From the NCBI GenBank assembly GCA_028456385.1, contig JALNQF010000102.1:62001-126000 (forward strand): a stretch of 64,000 bases of DNA, read 5' to 3'. Both the position numbers and the translations under genes were made by a program. Position 1 is the first letter of the stretch, and each line of letters opens with the position of its first letter. The notes under the pieces are model-generated. The model was not told where the DNA came from. It did not search any database and saw only the letters and a program-made list of their open reading frames with translations. Below, one piece after another: positions 26,325-37,589 of the stretch. Source of the DNA: Ophiosphaerella korrae. Taxonomy: Eukaryota; Ascomycota; Dothideomycetes; Pleosporales; Phaeosphaeriaceae.

Positions 26325-28799
26325 TAAATACTAGATAGTAAGTATATAAGAATATTAATAGACCTTTATAGACTATTGTATTTAATTTCTTCTTTACTTC
26401 TTATCTTAATAGAGTATTATAACTAATACTTTAATTAGATTCTTATCTACTTATTAATACTTATATACCTTGTAATACTCTAATAAGAGCTAACTATTAA
26501 TTAAGCTAAGTAACTAACTTATTTATTAACCTCGCCTGTCTTATAGAAGCCTACTTTCCCTTATTACCTTTACTAGTTCTAAAGTCTTAATAGTAATCTT
26601 TTTTCTATATAAACTTATATATATAACTACTTCTATTATTATTAAAGAAGTAAGAAGAAAAGAATATAAATCTAGTATAAAAGAACGTATTTTAGAGTTA
26701 TTTATTACGCGTTCTATATCTTCTAATTAGCTTCTAAGATTTTTTTAAGTTCTTTAGTTATTTAGTTATACTTAATAGTTTATTAAAGAGTTACTATAAA
26801 ATAAATTAATAAAGAATATAATTAAGATAAGTTTTAAAACTCTTTTAACTATAGATCTCTAAGTATAACTACTATATAGTAGACGTAGGGAGTATTAGTA
26901 CTATTCGAAATTAAATACTACTTAGTCTTTAATATATTTTAGTAAAATATCTTCCTTTTTATCTACTTACTATATATATTTATAGTAGTTTTATAGAACT
27001 TAGTTCTATAAAAGTAATAATATTATATAAGCTTTGTTATATACTTACTTATAAGCTTAAAGAAGCTTATAATACTTAACTTATATATATTATAATAAGA
27101 TATATTAGTAATAATCTAACTAAGTATAAGAACTAAAACTAGTTAGGAATATATTCTAATAGTATTTATACTTAACTCTTATATTTATTTTATTATAAAT
27201 AAAAAGTAGCTATTAAAACCTTTACTTAACTTTTATAAAGATACTTATATAATATATTAATCTAGAATATATTAAGGTTAAGTAAGATCTTTACTTATTT
27301 ATTAAAGAAATAGATAATAATATTACTTGATATACTAATTAAAACTTACTAAATATATACTTACTAATTATAAAAGTACTTTTAGAACGTATTCTAATAA
27401 TATTTAATCTTTTTCTAGAATTAATTACTAAGTCCTCTACTTATATATAATACTTTTAGCTCTTTTATAATAGAGAAATTAACTTAGCCTCTTTCTTTTA
27501 ATACTAGTTATAAGATAATTATTATTTATAATAGTAGTATATAGTTCTTTAATAGAATAAATACTATAACTAAAAATATTTAATTTTAGTTAGAGAGAAT
27601 TAAAAAACTAAGCTAAATACGTTATAAATACTCTTAAATTATATTTTTATATAAATATATATTTTATTAGGCTTAGAGTTAATATAAGTTATAAAACTAC
27701 TTCTAATCTTTATATATTTTTATCTTCTACTATTAAAAGAAGTAGTAAGATATTAGTATATTCTCTAAACGTAATTAGAATAAAATAGAAAAACGTCTAG
27801 ATATTATTTAGAATAATAATAAATAAATAGGCCTGATAGTTATTATATATAAAAAGGCTAAGACTTTAAGTATAGTTAATATCTTTAAGAATAAAGGAGT
27901 ATAAAAAATAAATTGTAATTATTTTATTAACTTATTTTAAAGTATTATAACTTATATAATATAATAGCTATAACTATAAAAAATATATAAAATTAAAGAA
28001 AAAATATTGTTCTTTTAGCCTAAATAAAAATCTATAGCTTTGTTAGCGTACTTTAGCTATAGTAGCTATATTTAAAGTCTTATAACTATTTAATTGTAGT
28101 ATTTTTTTTTCTATATTTTAAATATATTAACTATCTACTTAATATCTATTATGTTTTAAGTTAATAGATATATTGTATTACTAAATTAATTTTTATAAAG
28201 AAATATAGTCTTTTTAGACTTTAGTTAATAAATATATATTAGACTAGACTAATACTTAGTTTAATACTCTATAGCTCTCTTATAAAGTACTAAGTTTTAG
28301 GTAAAGATAGTATATAATTATTTATAGCTTTCTAGCTTATTATATTCTACTTTTCTATTTTAGTAAGTATAAAAGCTTTTATACTCTTTAAATTAAGTTT
28401 AATAAATAAACTCTTTTTAAAGTATTTATTTAGCTTATCTTTAGGTAGATTTAAAATATTTTTAATAAGATTTAAATTTAGACTAAAGAAAGAATAAAAA
28501 TAAATCTTAGCTAGATTCTATATATAATATTCCTTTAAAGCTTTATTTTTATTAATTTTATAGATATCTTATTAATATTTATAGCTTATATAGATAATTA
28601 TTATATATTTTAGAAATATAACTAATATATAGTTTTATACTATAATTTATATACTTTTTAACTACTAAATTTATATATTTTAGATATATACTCTATTATT
28701 TAAAAGTAAAGTCTTTATATAGTTCCTTATAATAATTTATTTATATTTTTTTTTATCTAAATAGATTACTAAACTAAGAATATTTTATTTCTAGCTATA

Positions 28800-29450
28800 A
28801 CTTAGTTCGTGTTAAAGTAATAAAAAAACTAGTTAAATAGAAAAAAAGATAACAAAAAAATAGAAAAATATAGACTACTAGGAATTTTTTTAAATATATT
28901 TTTACTAGGATTAGAAACTAATTATATTCTAGCCTAAATAGAAACTATTTTTCTATAGTATTTTTATCTAGCTATATACTTACTTTATATAGAGCTATTA
29001 TATAATAATATAATCTTTTTAAATTATATTCTCTAATTTCTAGTTTATTTAATTACTTGTTAGCGTACTTATATCTTTAATTTTACTTATTTAGTAATAA
29101 ATTAAAGACTTTTTAGTAGTTATATTAGTTATAACTTTCTTTTCTTATAAAAAGTATTATAACTTACTTATAATAGTACTTAGATTATTTTCTAGAATTA
29201 ATCTCTTATTTATCTTCTTTAGGCTTCGAATTATATCTCTTATAATAACTCTTTTATCTCTTTTAGATACTCTAGTAAGTTTTTCTTTTTGTCTTTTTAT
29301 ATCTTCTACTTTTATAGCTTTTATCTTCTTAATTACTTAAATAGTATTATAAATTATTTTAATATACTTTTTTAAGATAGTAGCTATTTTATTAGGAAAG
29401 TTATTATCTTTTAATAGACTCTAGATATTTAGTTTAAGTTTTAAAATATT
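28800..29450 (-). mobile_element. Possible Tc1/mariner-like transposase relic
   Basis: On the minus strand a broken frame at about 29340-29200 reads KLTRVSKRDKRVIIRDIIRS. This resembles the second helix-turn-helix of Tc1-type transposases (R-K-L-S-x-R-D-x-R-x-I). It is followed at about 29100-28980 by a K-R-Y-K-Y-A-N-K segment like the start of the catalytic domain. Many stops interrupt it, and I could not locate the DDE residues or inverted repeats. Confidence 0.35.
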
Positions 29451-29860
29451 TAGTACTAATTTAAAGAATTTAGAAAAAGATTTAAAAAATATTAATTTAG
29501 TAGCTTAAGAAGTATATTTTAGTAATATCTAATATAAGCTAACTATTAATCTAATTCTTTTATTTTTTCCCTTTACTTCTAAAAAAATTATTAGATAAGT
29601 AACTTATATTATAAATTTACTTCTATAATCTTTATAAGCTAAACTATACTTAGTTAAAAAATTTAACTTTTTTAAATATAAATTAAAAAGTTATACTACT
29701 TTAAAAACTAAGTAAAAAAATACCTTTACTTTAACTATAAATATAGTAATATAGATTACGTAATATTACTACTTTTTATTTATTTTTTAAAATTTACCTT
29801 TTTTTTATAAATTTATAAATTTATTTTATTCTTAGCTTATATAGTTATTAAGATATAGTA

Positions 29861-29867
<7 letters not shown>

Positions 29868-29910
<43 letters not shown>
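29868..29910 (+). repeat. Run of 43 adenines
   Basis: An uninterrupted A run is preceded by seven T. It could be a retrotransposed poly(A) tail (LINE type) or simple slippage. No target duplication was identified. Confidence 0.95.
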
Positions 29911-29912
<2 letters not shown>

Positions 29913-30633
29913 ATTTTTTATACTCTTATATATATTAGGAATATATTTATAATAGATTTAAATTTAAATTATTAACTTACTAGACTTTCTTACTTTAGCT
30001 AATATAAGCTTAATATTAAGGAGTACTAAGTAATCTTACTAATATACTTCTTTAGCTAAAGATTTACTAGCTACTAAGTAACTACTCTACTTACTAAGTA
30101 GTACCTAGTATATATAACTTTAATACTTCTCTCTTAGTTAGCTATCTATTTACTATTTACTTTCTTTTTAATTAACTAGTTACTATACTTCTTAGAGCTA
30201 TTTTATATAAAGTCTACTTTATACTTAATAATATAATAGTACTTTACTACCTACTCTTTAGTTAGTAATCTATACTTAAATAAATACTAAATATTTTTAA
30301 AATTTATATCTAAATTAATACTCTAAGTAAAGTACTTCTTTATATTTTATATCTACTAAGACTAGCTTCTATATCTAATAAAAGGCTAATACTTTTAAGT
30401 TTATAGCTAAATAAATTAATATTATATTCTTATTATAATTATATTTCTTATATACTATATATATCTATTATAAAATAATAAGCTTATAGTTATTATTATG
30501 TTAAAAGTATATACTTAACTTAAAGTACTTTTATACTCTAATATAAATACTACTATATTAGTAGATATACTAAAATATATTTAAAACTACTTTATAGCTT
30601 TTTACTTTTTAAGAGTAAATAATCTAGTAGTAA

Positions 30634-32409
30634 GCCTGTATCGGGAAATGGATGCACCCCGTTCGGGTAATCGGGGCCTCGCTTACGGTTCCGCGCTACA
30701 CCCGAACAGGCAATCGACCTCGACGTCCCATCATAAAAGTGCTCTCTCGCCCGCCGTCATTTTCCTTCCTTTTCACTCTACTCCCATCCCTCTATCCGCT
30801 GGCCCCTTGCCGTCGGGTCCGCACCGATAACCTCCTTTTTCTTCAACCTAGTCGCCCTCTCGGCAGAGTCACACCTGCGTTGCCCACGGCGCCTGATACT
30901 CTTTCCGTTTTTACTGCTTCGTCGACTGGGTGCAATCCTCTCCTGTAACGAGCAGGTCCGTCTCAAGCCTTCGCACACGCTGCAGCCCCGCACTTAGACA
31001 ATGTGCCTATAGACTTCTATCCGCAACGGATCCACGAGCGACAGCCTCTCTCTCTTTTTCCCTCTTGCCTGCTACCTTCCCACCTTCGCTTCTACACCTG
31101 CTACGGTTAGAGGGAGGATGGTCCTCTTTTCGTGGCACGGCCTAGCACCTTGACAGCTGATGGGCCTTGAATTTCCCCCCTTTCCTCCGGATCGCCGGAC
31201 ATTGGCGCTCCCTCAGCGCACTGCCTCACACATGACTTGGTGGGAGGCAGCCTGCATGCGCTTCGTGTCGCTGTCTCAGCCCAGATTACTCCGCCTCTCG
31301 CACCATGTTCCTTTGGTCGAAGACAATCCACCAATACACTTCGATATCCCATGTCACGATCAGACAGGGTCCCTCGATGGTGACGTGGTCGGCCACTTGC
31401 ATGAGGCACTATTTTCATCCAGAATGGTCTCAAGGAGCTCCACCCCTCATGACATGGAAGTGGCGTTGCATTGCAACCACTCAGCCGTCTCTCCTGCCCA
31501 ACTATCAGCCGCTGGCAGCTACCGAAGCTGATCTTCTCGCCTATTTCGAGTCAGGCCGCCACGGCTGAAAAGCGGAGCCACCCTGGCTTGTAAACTTCCG
31601 TAAATACTTTCCCTACTCCGGACTCGCCGATGGTATGTACGGCCCCCTTCTCTACTTCCATTTTGAGCGAGCGAATGCAGAGATCTCACGCCATTGTCTC
31701 AGCTTCGATACGCCCATGGTACGCCCAGCCAGAATCATATACGCTGGGCCAATCCTTTACTCGGTTACCGCGTCCCAACTCCTGGCTCTAGCCTCTCGGT
31801 GGTGATGCGGCCGTTCACCGCATAATACATTCATTCAAGCCGCCTTTCCACGTCAGCGCCACCGGATCCTCCACCCAGCATGAGGCATACGGCGTTGTAA
31901 CATCTTCATGCAGCTAGCGAGGGGCTGGTGCCTGGAATCCAGCTGCTAAAAGCTTGGAAATGGCGCAGGGCATGCCGTGAGAGGTGGAGGGAGGCCCACA
32001 GATCAATCACCGGACAGCACAAGGCCGCGTCAGCGAGACTCGCCCATTCAGGCGCCATCCGGGGCCGGGCCTGTCCGACGTAAGGGGATGGTTGGTTTCG
32101 AAGAAGCATCTGACTACCGATGGCTTCATCCAGGAATACGGGCTCCTGAACCGCTGAATGACGTGGACGACTGAGTTGTAGCTATCTGCTAGCCAATCAC
32201 CAGATGAGCTAGGCTAACCCTTGGTGGAACGAGACCATCTATGCCGCTTGGGAGAGTAACCCGCCATCATTTTTGGAAACCCTGATGCCGACGGACTTCA
32301 AGTTCATCCCCCCCCCCTGCAATGCGCCTATGCACTAGTCGCTGCGGCCATTTCCGAGATGGATACTGGATTTATGCAATCCCTCCCTGCTTGAGGGGTA
32401 GAGCCGGCT
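30634..32409. other. GC-equilibrated intergenic stretch, no recognised gene
   Basis: Composition is normal and several short frames exist, none matching a family I know. The most protein-like is plus frame 31305-31803, about 166 codons interrupted by one TGA at 31566-31568. Near the left edge (about 30660-30710) the pair gttcgggt/acccgaac could form a hairpin. The right part (about 32180-32409) is presumably the upstream region of the SANT gene. Confidence 0.5.
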
Positions 32410-32415
32410 GTGACA

Positions 32416-32421
32416 TATAAA
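32416..32421 (+). promoter_or_regulatory. TATA box of the SANT-domain gene
   Basis: TATAAA lies 69 bp upstream of the chosen ATG at 32485. It overlaps the upstream in-frame ATG at 32410, which makes that codon unlikely to be transcribed and decides the start. Confidence 0.6.
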
Positions 32422-32484
32422 GCAGCCGCCCGCTCACAGAGGGTGCCGCTTCTACACTCCTCACTACCAGCTCGCCGCGCCACA

Positions 32485-34603
32485 ATGACCTCCTCTTGCA
32501 GCACCACTTTGTTCGCCCCTTCGTTGCCCATGAAGATTGTTCCATACGTTCCTAAAGTGTGCAAGCCTAAGCCAAAGGCCAAGCCAACACCCAAAACTAA
32601 TTCGATGGCTACAACCAAGATGCCAGAGCAGGTCCGTTCCGAAGTCAACTCCCCCAAAGAAGGCAGCGGAGAGTGGCTCCACCTCAACAGTGATCTCCTA
32701 ATGCTAGATTCGAATGTTTCAGTTCAATTTGGTCATGGTACTTCCCTGCTGACCATTACAAGCTAACAGAATCTAGCTAATTCACGACTAGGAGACGCGT
32801 TTCCTAGGTTCCGTAGCGCGACCGGATTGGAGAGCCCAAAGCATAATCAGTCTGGCGGGGAATCTATTGGCAAAGAAGGGCCCGACCATCCCTCGCGCGT
32901 CGCAGAAGGCGATCTGGCTATAATCAAATTGCTCAGTGGAACCAGTCGAGGTAAGCATGCAAATGAATAAGAGTGCCAATGTCACTAATTAGCGGTAGAA
33001 TTTCCTCTCATTGCAGAGGGCGATGCTATCAAAGGACGCCATAGTGCAACAAGCGTTGAGCCTAGCAACGTATCGGCCGATTGTCAAGAGGGCAGTTACT
33101 GCGCCTCTACCAGCAATAAAGAATACGTTGCTGTACAGCATAGCAATCTCGACGCAGACGAAGTGCGCGCTTTATCCATAGAGGAGATGGAACGTATTCA
33201 ACCAGGTGGGTAGTTCTAGCAGAGCTTGAGGGGAGCCATATTAACGCGTTCAAGACAGCTCGCTAGTGCAGGACGAACCACTCCTTAGCGATGTCGAGGT
33301 TCTAGACAGCCCATCGGCAACACGCAAACGAACGTGCCCGGCAGCGCTGGGCAGTATACAGGAACTGGAGCTGGAAGACCCACGTTCAACGAAGCGCCAA
33401 AGGCTAGCTAAGCGACTAGCCGGGAAGCTCATATGCAATCCAGCACCCACGTCTATGCCAACGCCCCTAAGAACTCCTGGCGGCAGCGTTGCCCATTCGA
33501 GGAACAGCACTGAGCCTGATCTTCGATCCCTCGACAGTGACTACAAACACGATGGTGCTAGAACCCCACTGTCATCTCCAAGTGGCCTCTACACTAAGGA
33601 TGATGGCGGTGATAACGCACACAGTTGTGGGGCAAGCAAGGAGCTACTGAATTCCGCGAGGGGATCTGTATCTCCTCCAGGGAGCATCGAAAGAGGACAA
33701 GATATCGGCCTAGACTCAGAGAGGCGTGAGGAGAATAGGGAAGGTAGTGGTGGGGACGATGAGGTGGCCTGCAGACCTTCGGCGAAGATCCCTCGACGAC
33801 GTACACGCAGCGGTCATCTACTACAGGAGAAGAGGTACGGTCCATCAAGAACTGCTCTTAGGAGACAGGCCTCGAGCGCGATGCGGGCAAGGGCATCGCG
33901 ACAAGTAGCGTTATCCCAACCACGGCAACTGTATCGGCCCCCGATCAATAACCAGCCTCATTCTTGCTCCCCACACACATCCTCTGTAGGAACAAAGGCT
34001 AGAGACGGGAGTAATATCAATTATAGATCCAGCCTCGACATGTCTTGTCAGATAACCGACCGCACGCTCTGCCCCGTCCCAAACGGCTCGTCGATTCTAA
34101 TAGAAATTATACGTACCCGCGACTCGAAACGGCCTCCTAACCCTGCCGCCTTAGGTCATAGATTCCCCGGCGGAGAAGGCAAAGTTATCCGCATGACCCA
34201 GCTATCGCCAGAATCGTGGATGCTAGTAGGATACCAGCATGAAGGAGGTGCGTCGGACCTTCGCAGTCGCGGAAGCTTGAATGCGGACTGGATGAGCATT
34301 TCCCGCAGTGATGCTGCCAATCATGGAAAGGACTACTCAGACGACAGCTGGGACGAAAAGAGCGAGAAGGGAAAAGGCAGAAAAATGCATAGCAAACGAA
34401 CGCGCAGACCGTGGCTAGAGTCGGACGAGGCGCGTTTACTCTCATTTAGGGATAAGCAGGGTATGGGGTGGAAGGAGATATGTAAACGCTTCCCAGATCG
34501 GACTGAGGGCGCAGTTAAAGTGCGCTACTACGGATTGCAGAAAGAGCATTCGCAGTTCGTGATGCGTCGAACGCGAAGTGCAATTCCAAGCTACAAAGTA
34601 TAA
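32485..34603 (+). CDS. SANT/Myb-like DNA-binding domain protein (4 exons, 645 aa)
   Basis: I model four exons: 32485-32737, 32792-32950, 33017-33205 and 33267-34603. The introns are 54, 66 and 61 nt; intron 2 is gtaagc...ctaat...cag. Together they give one continuous 645-residue frame, and the ATG has a good context (cacaATGa). Residues about 1-570 are low-complexity, polar and basic. Residues about 583-625 form a SANT/Myb-like fold: W583 and W602 spaced as in Myb repeats, then GMGWKEICKRFPDRTEGAV and VRYYGL. Fungal proteins with this C-terminal domain are presumed nuclear DNA- or chromatin-binding, and the target here is unknown. Partial copies of its 3' end occur at 44.0/53.3, 59.7 and 62.0 kb, so the gene belongs to a dispersing family. 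The 3' splice site of intron 3 was chosen to keep frame; a site eight bases upstream would break it. Confidence 0.75.
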
Positions 34604-35408
34604 ACAGTCGTGTATTCTCCATCTACTCCTTCCCAATCCGGAAATGGGAGCCAGTGAAAAGGCGCCAGCCAGGGGCGAAAAAAGGAACCCGAGACGTGCT
34701 GCTGTACGTCCATCAACGTCGCCCAACGGAAGAGCGAGACGAGACGAGCGCTTTAGACTCTTCTTGAGGAATTCGAAGTCTGCGTTCCCAGTAAATATGC
34801 CCGAATTCAGGCCTTCGATCACAACGGTGAGCTCCTACTTGTGAGCACGTATCTGTGTCCCATTTCATGACTCAGCTGATGCCCAATTTTGGTTCCCATT
34901 CACCGACTCCTCCTAACTTAGATCCTAAACATAGCTGAGAGATGCGTCGGGACTAGAACGGGCGCCTAGTCCATGACATAGGGCGTTGCGGGCAGCGTTA
35001 GCGTCGGCTCCGATTCACCACCTGCAGCTGGGGAGGCGTGGGTTAGGGCGGTGAAAGTAAGGTGGCGTAATGGCTGTCAAAGTAGGGCGGTCGTTGGGCG
35101 GGCGCTGGTGGGGGTGCGGTCTTGCGCAGAGGGCTTCTTTTCGGTCAATGGCCCTAAGAGACCTTTCGGAACGAACTTCCTCCGTTCCTCCAGGCACATC
35201 GCTTCGTTCTGCCAAGGCAGTATACGTCCTAGGTGCATCTGGAGGGAGACGTTGCGCCAGCACCTGGCTGGCTAGTTCAATGCCTACGATTGTGGTGATA
35301 GAGAAAAACCGCTTTGAGTAATCCTTTAAAAGGAAGGAGATGTAATTTAAGGTTCGCCGCTTGCCTGATCAGCTCTGATAATTCCGTGTGGGCTGAGAGT
35401 GTAAAGAT
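34604..35408. other. Intergenic; 3' flank of SANT gene
   Basis: No gene was recognised. Bases 34637-34730 recur with about 80% apparent identity at 62046-62145, showing that the 3' flank of the SANT gene is part of the dispersed repeat. The rest is unassigned. Confidence 0.6.
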
Positions 35409-36968
35409 TTATGATAACATACTCGGTTCTACGTCTCCTATCCTCTGCACTTCGAGCTGCGCTATCGGGTCAACTACCTGATAAGCACCTATGATCATAG
35501 GCTTAGATTTGTATCCTTCAGATAGCCTGATATTGTATTTGAGGAGTACATGAGCCATCGCCAGTTTAAGCTCATTATTTGCGAAAAACCGACCAGGACA
35601 GATGTGGCGACCACCACCAAACACATTGAAGTGTGAACTAGACTGGACAAATTGGCTGGACTTATCACCCTCTTGACGCTTACGCAGGAAACGGTACCCA
35701 TCGAAGTCGTGTGGGCGTGGATAGAGCGCCGTGTCCCACAAGTTGCTGGAATCTACCATGATATGCGAGCCGTGAGGTATGACCTTGCCATCTGGAAGAG
35801 TTGTGTCTTTCATGGCGACACGTTCAAGGCTGACTGGATTAGCTAAGTTAGTATGTTTTTATTCCCAAAATTTTGGAGCGCTATACGTACCCAACGCAGC
35901 TGAGCGCCTTTGCGACTCTTTCATAACGCTGTCTAGCAAGATCATGCCTTGTGTCGCAGCAATTGATACTCCATGTGTTGAGATTTGTTCTGAAATTTCA
36001 CTTCTGAGTGACTCTATAAGCTCAGAGTGAGAAGCCACGTCGATCAAGATTTGTCGGAAAAGCTCGCTCGTGGTGAGCATTGCTGCAACAGCTAGGGCTA
36101 GCTGTATGTCTCCTGCCTCCACTATTCCATTTGAGGTAACTTATGACCAGGCAAGTGCATCGTTGTACTGTGGCGCCATCTTGCCCTCGAGCTCCGCCAT
36201 TTTGACCTCCTCTGCTCTCTTGCTATTCAATTCCTTCATAATAGTGCGGGCTCTTGCTACGTACTGGCGACAAGCATTGGCATTAGGCAAGAGCCTTTGC
36301 ACAACGGATCTCGACCAAGCCGGATACCCTTGTAGGTCGCTTACAGCTGAGAAATAAGCGCCTACGTAGCTTTGCACGATGTTTAGCCACTCTGGGTCGC
36401 GAGCCAGTTCTGGACCAACGAAAACCGAAGACGCTGCGCGAGTGATAATAGCCGTCGTATCCTTCTGCCAGTCGATGGCTTGCCAAGTGTTTTCATTGCC
36501 CCAATGAGCATGCAATGCGTCGGCCAGACTCGCATTTACGACGGGCATGATGCTGTTGTTTTGCCCTAGCTTGGTTTTTATTATGTCGAGAAGCACATCC
36601 CCATAAGAGTGCAGCGCAGTTTGCCCCTCGAAGCCCGGGTAGCCCGAATAGAAATCTTGTCTAGCAAGCTCTCGGTGATCCAGGTCTTTGTTAGACTTAA
36701 CCCAACCAGCAAGCGATAATGGAAGAACGATTTTTTTCGCATTAGGAATTACGAGCGTAAATGGCCCGTGGTACTTTGCGAAGCCCCCGGAGATCAATGT
36801 AGCCGCATTCGTTGTATATTCGCGGCTCGACTTCCGACCGAAAAAATCGCCTCGGTATGCATTGGCAATGGGAAAGCTGGATTTAGGCCTCGAGCAGGCC
36901 CAACATACCCCGCCTAAGATGGCCAGAAACGCCCACAAGTGGAAATTTGAAACAAGTTCGACAAGCAT
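35409..36968 (-). pseudogene. Cytochrome P450 with one in-frame nonsense codon
   Basis: Exons 36968-35891 and 35842-35409 are joined by a 48-nt intron (gtacgt...actaac...tag) and encode about 503 codons, the normal length for a fungal microsomal P450. Residues about 8-26 are a membrane anchor. The I-helix motif reads AMLTTSE, the K-helix ExxR is KESQR (E351), the meander motif is FDGYRF, and the haem loop is FGGGRHICPGR with Cys about 441. The overall pattern (KYHGPF, YPGFEG) resembles the fungal clan of ent-kaurene-oxidase-like P450s. A TAA at 36141-36143 sits in frame with no plausible intron around it, and CAA-to-TAA would fit C-to-T mutation at CpA. Substrate is unknown. Its neighbours are pogo element A and, beyond that, the NmrA-like gene. 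Confidence 0.8.
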
Positions 36969-37589
36969 TTCGATTTGCGGCTATAGAGCACTCAACAAAG
37001 ACAGGAAAATCGCAGTGCGCGAGTTACTGTTATCGCCTTTCGATCAATTTTGATGATTTATATTTTATATTTCTCAGAGCTGAGTGATACCAGTCAGTAT
37101 GAGTCGGTATGAGTTGGTATAAGTCATCCTAGTTAAATTGAAAGAGTAGAATTATTGCAAATTACAAGGGCGTCCTGGTACTCAAGAGCCAGTCCTAATT
37201 TACAAGGAAGGGTACAACCGAACCCAAAAAAGAAGACTGCTAAGAGCAGTAACCCTTATGTAGGAGAATCACAACGATGCTCACCAATCATCATCATCAT
37301 TATCACGGTTAATTTATCTCTTTTCTTTACATGCGTTGCGCGTTTGCGCCGCATTCTGAACCTCCTGGTAGCGCTAAAGCCCGATGGCAGGTGCCAAGCC
37401 ATTTCGGAACCAGCGCCCATCAGTTCGGATCAAACACAATCCGGGACTCCGCGCATTCGTGCACAACGCGGACGAAAAGACGGAAATCTTTTACTACCTG
37501 ATTACCAATCTTCTACTAACAGTCTTCAATTGTCGTTAGGTTGTGTCTATATGAAGTGGCAGAGTCGACTTGGACCAGAATCTGTACTA
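36969..37589. other. Intergenic between P450 and pogo A
   Basis: The stretch is divergently upstream of the P450. Short direct repeats (gtatgagt/gtatgagtt) occur at about 37096-37125. No gene was recognised, and the longer frames here run into the transposon and are spurious. Confidence 0.6.

Larger units (their letters stand above)
26325..30633. other. AT-rich block without recognisable gene
   Basis: This stretch is RIP-like AT-rich sequence of different descent from the gypsy copies. I could follow no long reading frame. The only protein-like signal is the possible Tc1/mariner relic reported separately. It ends abruptly at about 30633, where base composition switches within a few bases to about half GC. 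Confidence 0.7.

Noticed and set aside
29868..29910. Definite LINE 3' end
   Set aside because: A long A run alone, without a reverse transcriptase of LINE type upstream or a target duplication, is not enough.
32410..32484. Upstream in-frame ATG for the SANT gene
   Set aside because: It overlaps the TATA box, so transcription should start downstream of it; the ATG at 32485 has a better context.
34442..34822. 126-codon minus-strand frame
   Set aside because: It is antisense to the conserved SANT domain; the plus strand has the motif and the splice sites.
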